From positions 1 through 64,000 of the forward strand of contig NZ_CALBWS010000014.1 of the NCBI RefSeq assembly GCF_937468385.1: DNA of 64,000 nucleotides, read 5' to 3'. The notes below the pieces were generated by a model, which saw nothing but the letters and a program-made list of their open reading frames with translations, did not search any database and had not been told where the DNA came from. Both the position numbers and the translations under genes were made by a program. Positions 16,083 through 24,704 of the stretch are shown piece after piece. The DNA comes from Neobacillus rhizosphaerae (GTDB lineage: Bacteria > Bacillota > Bacilli > Bacillales > Cytobacillaceae). Each line of letters opens with the position of its first letter. Within the stretch, counting starts at the first letter, position 1.

Positions 16083-16430
16083 TCACTTTTGTAATAATTG
16101 AATGAGGTTCTTTAGGGTATATAGTCTAGCCGTAAAGAGAAATAAGTCGTTGTAGTTATTTGTTACGTATTCTTCGATAATGTTAATTCCCTTTCGAAAT
16201 TGGTCAACTAGATAATAAGTGTACTTTTCATCCCAAGAAAATTGATTTATTCTAAGGATTTCATCGGCTATTATTTGAAACTTAAACTCTTCCATCCAGA
16301 GTTTAATTTGAAATAGTTTATCTTTGTTTGAATAAAGGCTATTTTCCCTTTTATAACCTCTTTGGACATATTGAATGAAACCATTTATATGTTCTGCCAG
16401 CATATTCGCTTTTTGCATCTCAAAGTTCAT
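16083..16430 (-). CDS. Hypothetical helical protein (115 aa)
   Basis: The gene has a clear ribosome binding site (AAGGAGAGGGAG) before ATG 16430 and its own terminator, so it is likely real. The product is almost entirely helical and rich in aromatic and charged residues, for example AEHINGFIQYVQRGYKREN and YTYYLVDQFRKGINIIEEYV. It has no cysteines, signal peptide or membrane segment. I do not recognise the family. Its neighbours (type I toxin, repeat element) suggest a variable locus. Confidence 0.6.
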   Translation of the reverse strand: MNFEMQKANMLAEHINGFIQYVQRGYKRENSLYSNKDKLFQIKLWMEEFKFQIIADEILRINQFSWDEKYTYYLVDQFRKGINIIEEYVTNNYNDLFLFTARLYTLKNLIQLLQK

Positions 16431-16538
16431 TACTCCCTCTCCTTAAATTGACTTCGTTACTAAGAAGAGTGTATGTTTTGGGACATTGTTATAACACCCA
16501 CTTATTGAGGATAGTCCTCTTTTATCGAATAATGTGAT

Positions 16539-16730
16539 AAAAAAACTATCATGAGCCTCAACTCCCAATCCAACCATGGAAATAAATTTAGAGAACAAGC
16601 CGTAGTCACCTAATAAAGGCGGTGAGAGCAGAGCTAGACTTCACATCTTTCGTCTAGTGAAATGGGTATTTCACTTTAACTGGTTAAAATTGATTCATTT
16701 TTGTGGCGCTCCGCCCCTTTTCCACAGAAA
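16539..16730 (+). repeat. 192-bp structured repeat element, copy A
   Basis: This segment is about 90% identical to the reverse complement of 27139-27330. Conserved hairpins in order: CTAGAC/GTCTAG (16634-16657), GTGAAAT/ATTTCAC (16657-16674), the palindrome TTTAACTGGTTAAA (16675-16688), and GGCG/CGCC near 16705-16713. It has no coding frame. The tandem hairpins suggest a non-autonomous transposable element (for example an IS200/IS605-type derivative) or a structured RNA; which one is inference. Confidence 0.7.
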
Positions 16731-16868
16731 AGGGCCTGACCTCCGAATGTGCCCTGGACTAACCAACATTGAACTTCTGTTGTTAACAACTACATTCACC
16801 CTCTTTCAATCCAGCGGTAGAAGTGGGGTATTTTGATATACGAACAATCTTTTTGTAAATTTTTATTG

Positions 16869-18131
16869 TTAACTTTGGATTACTACATCATCAGTTGTTT
16901 TCAGACTTTCGCCTTTTTTCGGATCCTTACTTAAAAATGCAGCAACGAAATTTAGGACGAAGGTAGCGACGATAATACTAATAAATCCTATTGTATAAGC
17001 ACCTGTTGCGTCTTTGATATAGCCCATTATATATGGATATAGAAAGCCTCCTACTAAAAATCCAATTCCTAAAATAAATCCATTTGCGGTTGCAACAAAC
17101 TTAGTTCCTACAGATTCCACTGCTGAAGCTAATGCAACTGGCATTCCAGAATAAACACCAATACCGACTAGTGGCATCATAAATGCAACAAGACCATAGT
17201 TACCATTGGCTAATGCTATTGTTAGAATGATTAGAGTTAGAGTCATCCATAAGCCTGCAAGGATGATAAATGGCTTTCTTTTTCCCATCCTATCTGATAC
17301 TAATCCAAGAATTATTGAAGGAACTATACCAACCAAGACATATAGAGATGTTAAAAATCCCGCAAGTCCTTCAGACCATCCAGCATCTTCGATAAGAATA
17401 GTAGGTACCCAATAGGCAATAACTGCATATAAGCCCCATTCACCAATGAAAAAGGCTGATGCCACGATGACATTTCTATCTCCAATAACTTTGAGATAGT
17501 CTTTCAAATTAAATTTTTCTCCTGATTCTTTCGCTGTATTTTGACGATCAGTGATGTGAGGAGGATTCTTTAATAAGAAGAAGGAAATAATGAATATGGC
17601 AACTAAGAATATTCCTCCGATAGCCGATCCATTTCTCCATCCAATGGCTATAAGAATATAAGAAAATAAGTAAAGAGAAAAAACGGTGCCGATCCCATCG
17701 GATGTAAACATTACCCCCATGGCAGAACCAACACCATTTGACTTTTCAAACCATTGGGCTGCCATAGTGTAAGGTCCTACAAACAATAAGCCTACTCCAA
17801 GACCAATAAGAGCCCTAGAAAAAACTAGTGTTGAATAACTAGGCATATAGGCAAAAAGAATTTGTCCTACAGCACTAATCAATAATCCCCACAAAATAAT
17901 ATTTCTAGCACCCCACTTATCTACCAATACTCCAACAAAAGGTAAAGTCAGACCTCCAACTAAAGCAGTAACTGAAGCCAACATCCCGGTTTGAGCGTAA
18001 CTAATGGATGTGTCCTCCATTATTTGCGTTATTTTAGTCGAGTATCCAATATAAGGAAGAAAACATCCTATTAACGCTAAATAGGATAACCAAAGCATTG
18101 TCCATGGACCTTTTACTTTCATATTCTCCAT
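16869..18131 (-). CDS. MFS transporter
   Basis: The 420-aa protein has 12 predicted membrane helices. It carries an MFS motif-A-like loop GVLVDKWGARNIILWG after helix 2 (about residue 65) and the repeated loop GLVSDRMGKRKPFIIL in the second half. It resembles anion/organic-acid (OFA/NarK-like) carriers. Encoded just downstream of the sigma-54 activator, it probably imports or exports the compound handled by the aldehyde and saccharopine-dehydrogenase-like enzymes. ATG 18131 is preceded by GGAGG. No -24/-12 promoter is visible in the 123-bp gap, so it may be read through from the regulator gene. Confidence 0.88.
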   Translation of the reverse strand: MENMKVKGPWTMLWLSYLALIGCFLPYIGYSTKITQIMEDTSISYAQTGMLASVTALVGGLTLPFVGVLVDKWGARNIILWGLLISAVGQILFAYMPSYSTLVFSRALIGLGVGLLFVGPYTMAAQWFEKSNGVGSAMGVMFTSDGIGTVFSLYLFSYILIAIGWRNGSAIGGIFLVAIFIISFFLLKNPPHITDRQNTAKESGEKFNLKDYLKVIGDRNVIVASAFFIGEWGLYAVIAYWVPTILIEDAGWSEGLAGFLTSLYVLVGIVPSIILGLVSDRMGKRKPFIILAGLWMTLTLIILTIALANGNYGLVAFMMPLVGIGVYSGMPVALASAVESVGTKFVATANGFILGIGFLVGGFLYPYIMGYIKDATGAYTIGFISIIVATFVLNFVAAFLSKDPKKGESLKTTDDVVIQS

Positions 18132-18254
18132 AATTAAGTACCTCCTAAATTATTGAAAACGAATATCAGTAGGCTAGACAACAGAAATATAATTAGAAAA
18201 TAATCAATATTCCGATAATTTAAGTTAAATAGATGAATCATTGTATCAAATAAC

Positions 18255-19958
18255 TTATAAATTATACTTTTTTAATTTCCTAACAATAGTCGATTGATTA
18301 ACACCCAAAAGATTAGCCATGTCCCGCGTATTTTTCGATTTTGTTTTTGCCTCTACTAATATTTGCTGTTCCGCTTTCTCAAGAAAATCAAATAATTGTG
18401 GAAACTTCCTATTTGCACTCATTACCACCTCATTTGCTAACAGCGACAATGGTTGATTAACAGTAAAGGAATCATCTTGACCAGTAATAGCCAATCTTTC
18501 CATTACATTTTGAAGTTCACGAACATTACCTGGCCACGAATACTTTTTTAATCTTTCTAACATTAGCTCATTAATTTCAATATTCTTATTGTATTTTTGG
18601 TTAAAAAATTCAAGATAATAAAATATCAAAGCCTCTATGTCTTCTTTTCTTTCTCTAAGCGGGGGAATATTAATGGGAACGACATTAAGTCGATAATATA
18701 GATCTTCTCGAAAGGTCTTTTCTTTTACTTTTTTTGCCAGGTCTTGGTTTGTAGCTGCTATAATACGCATATCTATAGGCTTTTCTTGTAATCCACCTAT
18801 TCTTTTTACCTTTTTTTCTTGTAAAACCCTTAGAAGTTTGACTTGAAGGTGTAAGGGCATCTCACCAATTTCATCTAAAAATACCGTACCATTGTTAGCT
18901 AATTCGAAAACTCCTGTTTTTCCGCCCTTTCTAGCGCCAGAAAATGAACCTTCCTCATAACCAAATAATTCAGATTCCATCAAGTTCTCGGGTATAGCTC
19001 CACAGTTTACTGCAATAAATGGTTTGTCATATCTATTACTCAATCTATGAATTGTATGGGCAACTACTTCTTTACCAACACCAGTTTCGCCTAAAATTAG
19101 AACCGTTGTATCAAAGGATGCAACAGATTTAATTAGGTTGTTTAAATTTTCCATTTCCTTACTGGCGTAAATAAAGGGTTTTTTATTCGAATGTTCTTGT
19201 TGAATGCTTATCACTTCTTGCTGATAACTAGTTAATAGGTTTTTAACTTCATTTAGCTTTTCTGTTAACTCAGTAACCTCTGAAGAATCTTTGGTAATAG
19301 ATATAACACGAACAATTCTTCCGATATTATCCTTAATCGGAACAGATTCAATTTCAAAAACTTCTCCTGATTTTGTATATTGTAATCCTTGTTCTCTTTT
19401 TCCTGTACTAAGTACCTTCGCAGTAACAGAAGGATAGAATTCTTTTTGTCTTTCTAAATCAAAAACATTTTTCCCCAAATATTGCTGGTCATCTTCAGCA
19501 GTAGCAAATGTGATATTTCCATATCCGTCAGTAATGAGTATATTGTGGAAAAAATTATAAAAGATAGTCTCTAATTCTTTAAGTATCCATTTATCTGAAG
19601 CAATATGATTACTTATTCGTTCACCAATATTCCAATCGATTACACTTTCTATTTTTTCAAATTCCCTTTTTAATATAGATGCGTTAATAGTCTTTTCTGA
19701 TGAACTTATATCTCCGTCATTATTAAGTATGGGTTTCATCATAAGCTCTTCTAATGGTAATGATAAAGCCTTTTCGAAACCGATATCTTTCACTTTTTTA
19801 TATAAAGTGGATCTGTTTATATATCCAATCGTCTTTTCATTTTCTTGCAAAATGAACCATTGACAATCTAATTCTAATGCCTTGAGAAGAATGGTCTCAA
19901 TGGTAGTTGACCATGGAATATAAACAGCATTTCGTATATGATATTTTCCATTATCCAT
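18255..19958 (-). CDS. Sigma-54-dependent transcriptional activator (PAS, AAA+, Fis)
   Basis: The 567-aa enhancer-binding protein has an N-terminal CBS-like sensory region (about residues 1-95), a PAS-type segment (about 135-225), a linker coiled coil, an AAA+ domain (about 260-490) and a C-terminal Fis-type helix-turn-helix (TRDMANLLGVNQSTIVRKL). Walker A is GETGVGKE, and Walker B is TVFLDEIGEMP. The sigma-54-contacting loop reads GSFSGA rather than GAFTGA. It should activate the -24/-12 promoter at 22903-22918 by binding palindromes upstream. ATG 19958 follows GGGAGTG. Confidence 0.92.
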   Translation of the reverse strand: MDNGKYHIRNAVYIPWSTTIETILLKALELDCQWFILQENEKTIGYINRSTLYKKVKDIGFEKALSLPLEELMMKPILNNDGDISSSEKTINASILKREFEKIESVIDWNIGERISNHIASDKWILKELETIFYNFFHNILITDGYGNITFATAEDDQQYLGKNVFDLERQKEFYPSVTAKVLSTGKREQGLQYTKSGEVFEIESVPIKDNIGRIVRVISITKDSSEVTELTEKLNEVKNLLTSYQQEVISIQQEHSNKKPFIYASKEMENLNNLIKSVASFDTTVLILGETGVGKEVVAHTIHRLSNRYDKPFIAVNCGAIPENLMESELFGYEEGSFSGARKGGKTGVFELANNGTVFLDEIGEMPLHLQVKLLRVLQEKKVKRIGGLQEKPIDMRIIAATNQDLAKKVKEKTFREDLYYRLNVVPINIPPLRERKEDIEALIFYYLEFFNQKYNKNIEINELMLERLKKYSWPGNVRELQNVMERLAITGQDDSFTVNQPLSLLANEVVMSANRKFPQLFDFLEKAEQQILVEAKTKSKNTRDMANLLGVNQSTIVRKLKKYNL

Positions 19959-20029
19959 ACATTTCACTCCCGAAAAAAACAATGTGAAATTTGTTAGGTA
20001 ATTTACTCAACTTAGGAAGTGATTTACAT

Positions 20030-20064
20030 ATATGGTTGCGAAACAGATATGTTCGCAACCATAT
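20030..20064. terminator. Hairpin terminator after the aldehyde dehydrogenase gene
   Basis: TATGGTTGCGAA (20031-20042) and TTCGCAACCATA (20052-20063) form a perfect 12-bp stem with a 9-nt loop. It separates the enzyme genes from the regulator gene. A T-run is present only on the plus strand (ATATTTTC), so on the minus strand it may only attenuate. Confidence 0.6.
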
Positions 20065-20086
20065 TTTCATAATCAGATGCTTAAGA

Positions 20087-21541
20087 TTAAGAAGAGAAAT
20101 CCCAAGTAACAGTGCGAAGATATGTCATATCTAACATTGTATATCTGCCACCAATACGTCCCCACCCTGTAGAAGTTCCAGCTGCGCCACCAAATGGTAC
20201 ATGAGGTTCCCAATAACCTCCATGTTCATTGATAATTGTATTACCAGTTTGTAAGCTATTCATGTATTTGAAAGCACGAGCAGAGCTTTTTGTATAAACA
20301 GCAGACTGTAATCCTAAATCTGAATCATTAGCAATTTCAATAGCCTCTTCATCACTCTTAACAGTTATGATTGGTACAATTGGTCCGAAAGTCTCGTGCT
20401 TATTAATTAACGTATCTAATCCGACATTATCTATAACAGTAGGTTGGAAATAAAGATTGGTTGGATAATTTGTTGCTCTCCTACCTCCTAAAAGAACGTC
20501 TGCACCTTTTGCAAGTGCATCTTGAATATGTGATTCCATTTTTGAAGCTACTGCTTCATTGTTCATTGGTCCAACTTTAGTTGAAATATCAAATGGATCT
20601 CCTAACGACCATTTTTTTGCTTCTTCAACTACACGTTCTACGAAAGCATCGTGAACATTTTCATGAACAAGAACTCGTGCTGTAGCACAACACACTTGCC
20701 CTGCATTAAAGAATCCTCCGTGAACAGATCCTTTAGCTGCAGCATCAAGATCAGCATCTTCGCAAACAATAGTTGGACCATTACCACTTGCTTCAATAAT
20801 CGATGGTTTTAATCCAGCTGCACGGACTATTTTTTCAGCAGTAGTATGAGAGCCAATAAATCCTATTGCATCAACGCCTGGATGTTCAATAAGTTGTTGT
20901 CCTACCTTACCGTCGCCATAGACTAAGTTAAACACTCCTGGCGGGATGTCAGCTTCATGCATGATTTCTGTAAAGAGACTAATGATTCCTGGAGTATACT
21001 CTGAAGGTTTAAGAACGATTGTATTTCCTGCTGCAATAGCTGGAGCTACAAACTCTGCTAGCATAAGAGTTGGGAAGTTCCACGGAATAATAATTCCATA
21101 AACCCCATTTGCTTTGCGGAAGGTGAAAATTCGTTTATTTTTATCTTGAGAGGGGATAATTGCTGTTTCCATACGTTTAGCATCTTCTGCGGCAATTCTA
21201 AATAGTTCTGCTGATTCTTCAATATCTGGCAATGATTCAGCTTCATATGGCTTACCTTGTTCAAGCGAAAGTGCACGGCTTAATTTTTCTTTATTCCGAT
21301 CAATTGCATCAGCGATTGCATAACAAACACGACCGCGTTCCCAAGCAGTAGCAGCATCCCAAGTGATTTGAGCCTTTCGAGCTGCTGCAACCGCAGCATC
21401 AATTTCTTCTTCAGTGGAATCTGGAGTTCGGTAAATGATTTCACCCGTAACAGGAGAAACTATCTCACGTACCTTCGTACTAGCTGACTCTGACCATTCC
21501 CCATTAATAAAATTTCTTAATACTGCCGTTTTTGTTTGCAT
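20087..21541 (-). CDS. Aldehyde dehydrogenase (NAD(P)-dependent)
   Basis: The 484-aa enzyme has the full ALDH fold. NAD-binding is marked by IIPWNFPTLMLAEFVAPAI, with GSHTTAEKI further on. The general-base Glu lies in IEASGNGP, where LELGG is usual, and the catalytic Cys in FFNAGQVCCATAR (about residue 278). It oxidises an aldehyde to the acid. With the saccharopine-dehydrogenase-like gene upstream, a semialdehyde from an amino acid or amine is plausible, but benzaldehyde-type substrates cannot be excluded. ATG 21541 follows GGGAG. It is likely co-transcribed from the sigma-54 promoter. Confidence 0.9.
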   Translation of the reverse strand: MQTKTAVLRNFINGEWSESASTKVREIVSPVTGEIIYRTPDSTEEEIDAAVAAARKAQITWDAATAWERGRVCYAIADAIDRNKEKLSRALSLEQGKPYEAESLPDIEESAELFRIAAEDAKRMETAIIPSQDKNKRIFTFRKANGVYGIIIPWNFPTLMLAEFVAPAIAAGNTIVLKPSEYTPGIISLFTEIMHEADIPPGVFNLVYGDGKVGQQLIEHPGVDAIGFIGSHTTAEKIVRAAGLKPSIIEASGNGPTIVCEDADLDAAAKGSVHGGFFNAGQVCCATARVLVHENVHDAFVERVVEEAKKWSLGDPFDISTKVGPMNNEAVASKMESHIQDALAKGADVLLGGRRATNYPTNLYFQPTVIDNVGLDTLINKHETFGPIVPIITVKSDEEAIEIANDSDLGLQSAVYTKSSARAFKYMNSLQTGNTIINEHGGYWEPHVPFGGAAGTSTGWGRIGGRYTMLDMTYLRTVTWDFSS

Positions 21542-21671
21542 ATTAACAACTCCCTTTTAAATTTTTATTTTTATATGGAATTTAATTGATGTCTTTATCA
21601 GATTTAATATAAGCATTTTGCTGAATAAAGAGGTAATGCAGGTTCTATTACACTATGAAACTACTATTTTT

Positions 21672-22841
21672 TTATCTATTAGATAGTATCTTTTGTGGAT
21701 TTTTTTGAATTTGTTCTGTTTCACAATAAGTGGAGAGTAACGTGATATTCTTTTGAGTTAAGTAGGAAATAAACTTGGATGGGTCAATACATTGTTCAGG
21801 CGGTTTTACACCTGTTCCTTCGATTTCTTTATTTAATAACATTTGAGCTACCACTGATGCCGGCATACTTGTAACATAAGCTAATGCATTAATATTCCAC
21901 TTTTCTTGCCAGCCACATAATAATTCCAATTTAATTGAAGCTTTTTTTCCTGCCTTAATTCCTTTTACTTCAACCATTAGTTCATCTGTTCCCCACTGAG
22001 GATTTTCAGAAATCGTTTCTTTAAGCAAGGTCACTAACTTTTGTCTAGCAGAGAGAGAGTTATTACTACGATCATTATTGAGTAGCCCCAATTGTTCTAG
22101 CATTTTAATCTTTTCAATTGTTGAAGGATCCCATGTATCTTTATAGGTTATTTCTTTTACTTGTGGAAAACTTAGAGGAAAAGTAGCTAACTCAGAATGA
22201 AGAATGGAATATGTTCTTTGAACACCAAGTTTTTCATTAAATATTGTATCTTCTTCGTCACTCAAAGGAGATATTTCATATAATTGGCCATTTTTCACAA
22301 CCATAGCATTTTTGGTAGCCTCGTCAATGATCGTATCAATTGCAAAGGGGAATGTAGCTCCTGTTGTTGTGGACCCATAACGAATATGGATTTCCTCCGC
22401 AGTATCTAATTGTTCTACTCCATATCGACTTAAAATGTTGGAAATACCCGGGTCAGACCCCATACCTGGAATGGAAAGAACTCCTGCCTCCTTCATTAAT
22501 GCATCATACTTAAGTTGTTCTTTCGTTAAGTTATATAGTCCACCTAAATCAAGGACATCTACTTTTGTATCAGCCGCCATTTTCATTACATCAATGTTAA
22601 ACATATAATTGGTGGCATTCACGCATACTTTAGCTTTTTTTAATAGATCTGTCGTTTTCTGATAATCTCTAATATCTAAAGGATAAACATCTAAATTTTT
22701 TGCATTTATCTCATTTTTTAGTTGTTGGAGTCGGTTAATATCCATATCGGCTCCAATTACTTCCACCCCACTTTCAACTAGATCTCTTACAATAACATTT
22801 CCAATCGTTCCGGCTGCACCTAATACAATAACTTCCTTCAA
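21672..22841 (-). CDS. Saccharopine dehydrogenase-like oxidoreductase
   Basis: The 389-aa protein begins with a Rossmann fold, VIVLGAAGTIGNVIVRDLV, and continues with ATNYMFNIDVMKMA and a C-terminal saccharopine-dehydrogenase-type catalytic domain around GMGSDPGISNIL. The family includes saccharopine dehydrogenases, homospermidine and carboxynorspermidine synthases, and lysine or amino-acid dehydrogenases. The exact reaction cannot be assigned. Its promoter and partner ALDH suggest NAD(P)-linked oxidation of an amine or amino acid to a semialdehyde. The start is TTG 22841 after GGGAGG. It is the first gene after the -24/-12 promoter. Confidence 0.8.
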   Translation of the reverse strand: MKEVIVLGAAGTIGNVIVRDLVESGVEVIGADMDINRLQQLKNEINAKNLDVYPLDIRDYQKTTDLLKKAKVCVNATNYMFNIDVMKMAADTKVDVLDLGGLYNLTKEQLKYDALMKEAGVLSIPGMGSDPGISNILSRYGVEQLDTAEEIHIRYGSTTTGATFPFAIDTIIDEATKNAMVVKNGQLYEISPLSDEEDTIFNEKLGVQRTYSILHSELATFPLSFPQVKEITYKDTWDPSTIEKIKMLEQLGLLNNDRSNNSLSARQKLVTLLKETISENPQWGTDELMVEVKGIKAGKKASIKLELLCGWQEKWNINALAYVTSMPASVVAQMLLNKEIEGTGVKPPEQCIDPSKFISYLTQKNITLLSTYCETEQIQKNPQKILSNR

Positions 22842-22902
22842 GGCTTAGACCTCCCTTTTTCAACCATAATTGCATGCTTTTAACACACATACTTAAATAC
22901 CA

Positions 22903-22918
22903 AGCAAGATTCGTGCCA
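22903..22918 (-). promoter_or_regulatory. Sigma-54 (-24/-12) promoter
   Basis: The minus strand reads TGGCACGAATCTTGCT, a perfect TGGCAC-N5-TTGCT sigma-54 core, 62 bp before the TTG start of the saccharopine-dehydrogenase-like gene. Together with the activator gene 3 kb downstream, this identifies a SigL regulon unit. Confidence 0.85.
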
Positions 22919-22979
22919 ACTTATTAAACGCTAAAACCAAGCATTCATTAACAGGCCATTTCGAAAAAGATGGCATCTT

Positions 22980-23008
22980 GCATCAAATTTGATGCAGTAT
23001 TGCATCAA
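22980..23008. promoter_or_regulatory. Upstream activator (enhancer) sites
   Basis: GCATCAAATTTGATGC (22980-22995) is a perfect 16-bp palindrome. GCATCAA repeats as a half-site at 23002-23008. They lie about 65-90 bp upstream of the -24/-12 promoter, the expected position for the enhancer-binding protein. Its binding here is inferred. Confidence 0.65.
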
Positions 23009-23257
23009 GTTCTCATTCGTGCTTAATAATGGTGCACCATGGTTATTTTTATATGGTTCTCATTATAGAACGTTTGTCCCGCGAAATTTGTCCGATATTG
23101 AAACATAGACTTCAAACTTTAGGCCGTTCTCAAAATAAGCTAAGGCAATTTAGAAATTTTAATAAAAATCGTCGTTTTTACAGGTAAATTCTTATACTGG
23201 AGATAATAGTGGTATTGAATGGGAATGTTAATTTTGTGTAAATTGTTTTTTTGTAGC

Positions 23258-23287
23258 TTGAAATAAAAAAACTATTGATACTATACT
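23258..23287 (+). promoter_or_regulatory. Sigma-A promoter of uppP
   Basis: TTGAAA and TATACT are separated by 18 bp, 100 bp before the uppP start. No other feature is seen in 23009-23257. Confidence 0.55.
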
Positions 23288-23386
23288 TCCATATACAGAG
23301 TATCGAACTTTTTGTGTTCTCTTATGAAAAGTATTATTATCTTATTTATTGAAAATAAGAAAACAAGAATAGGAAGAAGGAAAACC

Positions 23387-24184
23387 ATGAACGAACATAT
23401 CATCGCCTTTATTTTAGGAATCGTAGAAGGATTAACAGAATTCTTGCCTGTATCATCTACAGGTCACTTGATTTTAGTGGGGAACTTGTTAGGGTTTACA
23501 GGGCAAAAGGCAAATACTTTTGAGGTCATCATACAACTTGGTTCCATGCTTGCTATTTTAGTTTTATATTGGAAAAGATACCTCTCACTTTTAAATTTCA
23601 GCACGATTGGAAAACCGGTAAAAAAGTTAGATGCCATACACATCATTTTAGGAGTCATACCTGCCGCATTAGCAGGGTTATTGTTACATGACTTCATAAA
23701 AACCCAACTTTTTTCTCCAAAGGTTGTCGTTATAAGTCTTGTTGCGGGAGCCATTTTGATGATTTTTGCAGAAAAAAATCATGGAACATTCAATTCTACC
23801 ACCGTTGATGAATTGAGTTACAAACAAGCATTCATAATTGGACTCTATCAATGCTTAGCAGTAATCCCAGGTTTTTCTCGTGCAGGATCTACCATATCAG
23901 GTGGCTTACTCGTTGGAGCAAATCATAAAACTGCGGCCGAATTTTCCTTTCTAATTGCACTTCCTATTATGGTGGGTGCAACAGGCTTAGATTTAATTAA
24001 GAGTTTGGACTTTTTACATACAAGTGACATACCCATGTTCGCTATTGGGTTTATCACCGCATTTGTCGTAGCAATGTTAGTAGCAGTCGGTTTCCTAAAA
24101 ATAATAGGCAAAATCGGTCTAACCGTTTTTGCCTATTACCGAGTCGTTTTGGCTTCTGTATTCTTTATCTATTTCATTCTTTAA
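23387..24184 (+). CDS. uppP: Undecaprenyl-diphosphatase UppP (BacA)
   Basis: The 265-aa membrane enzyme dephosphorylates undecaprenyl pyrophosphate to recycle the cell-wall lipid carrier; extra copies raise bacitracin tolerance. It has the two signature regions [16 protein letters not shown] (residues 15-30) and [13 protein letters not shown] (about 160), and about 8 membrane helices. The start is ATG 23387 after AAGAAGG; the longer frame to 23312 adds an unsupported basic stretch. It is monocistronic. A 10-bp hairpin lies at 24307-24349, about 120 bp past the stop. Confidence 0.93.
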   Translation: MNEHIIAFILGIVEGLTEFLPVSSTGHLILVGNLLGFTGQKANTFEVIIQLGSMLAILVLYWKRYLSLLNFSTIGKPVKKLDAIHIILGVIPAALAGLLLHDFIKTQLFSPKVVVISLVAGAILMIFAEKNHGTFNSTTVDELSYKQAFIIGLYQCLAVIPGFSRAGSTISGGLLVGANHKTAAEFSFLIALPIMVGATGLDLIKSLDFLHTSDIPMFAIGFITAFVVAMLVAVGFLKIIGKIGLTVFAYYRVVLASVFFIYFIL

Positions 24185-24306
24185 AAAGCTTGATGGCTAC
24201 AGATCCATGAAAGCCAGTCCCCTTCACGGAAAAGACACAAGCTGGCTCATATGCTTGTAGGATTGGTACAGGAATATTAGAATAGTAGACTTAATTCAAC
24301 TGTTTG

Positions 24307-24349
24307 ACAAGAAACAAACCTATCCATAAAAGAATAGGTTTGTCTCTTG
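24307..24349. terminator. Hairpin after uppP
   Basis: ACAAACCTAT (24314-24323) pairs exactly with ATAGGTTTGT (24334-24343), extended by flanking CAAG/CTTG. It probably terminates uppP, though the T-run is weak. Confidence 0.45.
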
Positions 24350-24373
24350 CTATGTTTACAAATTTACTACCAT

Positions 24374-24552
24374 CAGAAATCTAGATTCTTTTTTTTGAAA
24401 ATTTCTTTGATCGGTTTCGCTATATCTTCAGGGACAAACGCTGAATCATCCTTGCCCCTTACTCTACCTTTCCTTTTACAGTCCTTACATATATGCTGTT
24501 TTTGCCCCTTACCACTAAACTTTTCATTCGCTCGATACCGGTCACTTTAGAG
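24374..24552 (-). pseudogene. Decayed gene fragment with CxxC motif
   Basis: A minus-strand open stretch without a start codon reads YRANEKFSGKGQKQHICKDC and continues basic, then VPEDIAKPIKEIFKKKNLDF and stop. The single CxxC looks like half of a zinc knuckle whose N-terminal half is missing. Its origin is not recognised. It abuts another fragment on the plus strand, suggesting a region of gene decay. Confidence 0.35.
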
Positions 24553-24655
24553 GTAGAACCGATGTTTATGCTGTACGTTCCAAATTTAAAGATGGAAAAT
24601 TTGGACATCCACCAGCATGTGTAAATGAATGTTTGGTTTACATAACATTTTTATA
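24533..24655 (+). pseudogene. Remnant resembling a TOTE conflict-system primase/helicase segment
   Basis: In one plus frame the sequence reads GHFRGRTDVYAVRSK, then DGKFGHPPACVNEC, and is soon followed by a stop. This resembles the RGR-DVYARRW...G-SPACANEW element of TOTE-type conflict proteins, from memory of that family. There is no start, and both the upstream and downstream parts are missing. It is most likely a scar of a lost gene; identification is tentative. Confidence 0.4.
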
Positions 24656-24673
24656 ATATACTAAAATTGTAAT

Positions 24674-24704
24674 TAAAAAACATCCCCACCATAGTGGAGA
24701 TGTT
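24674..24704 (-). terminator. Terminator of brnQ
   Basis: AACATCTCCAC pairs with GTGGGGATGTT and runs into TTTTTT on the minus strand. It overlaps the last bases of the brnQ stop codon. Confidence 0.8.

Noticed and set aside
22842..22902. Leader riboswitch for the saccharopine-dehydrogenase-like gene
   Set aside because: Only about 50 nt of leader follow the -12 element; no conserved aptamer or long hairpin is visible.
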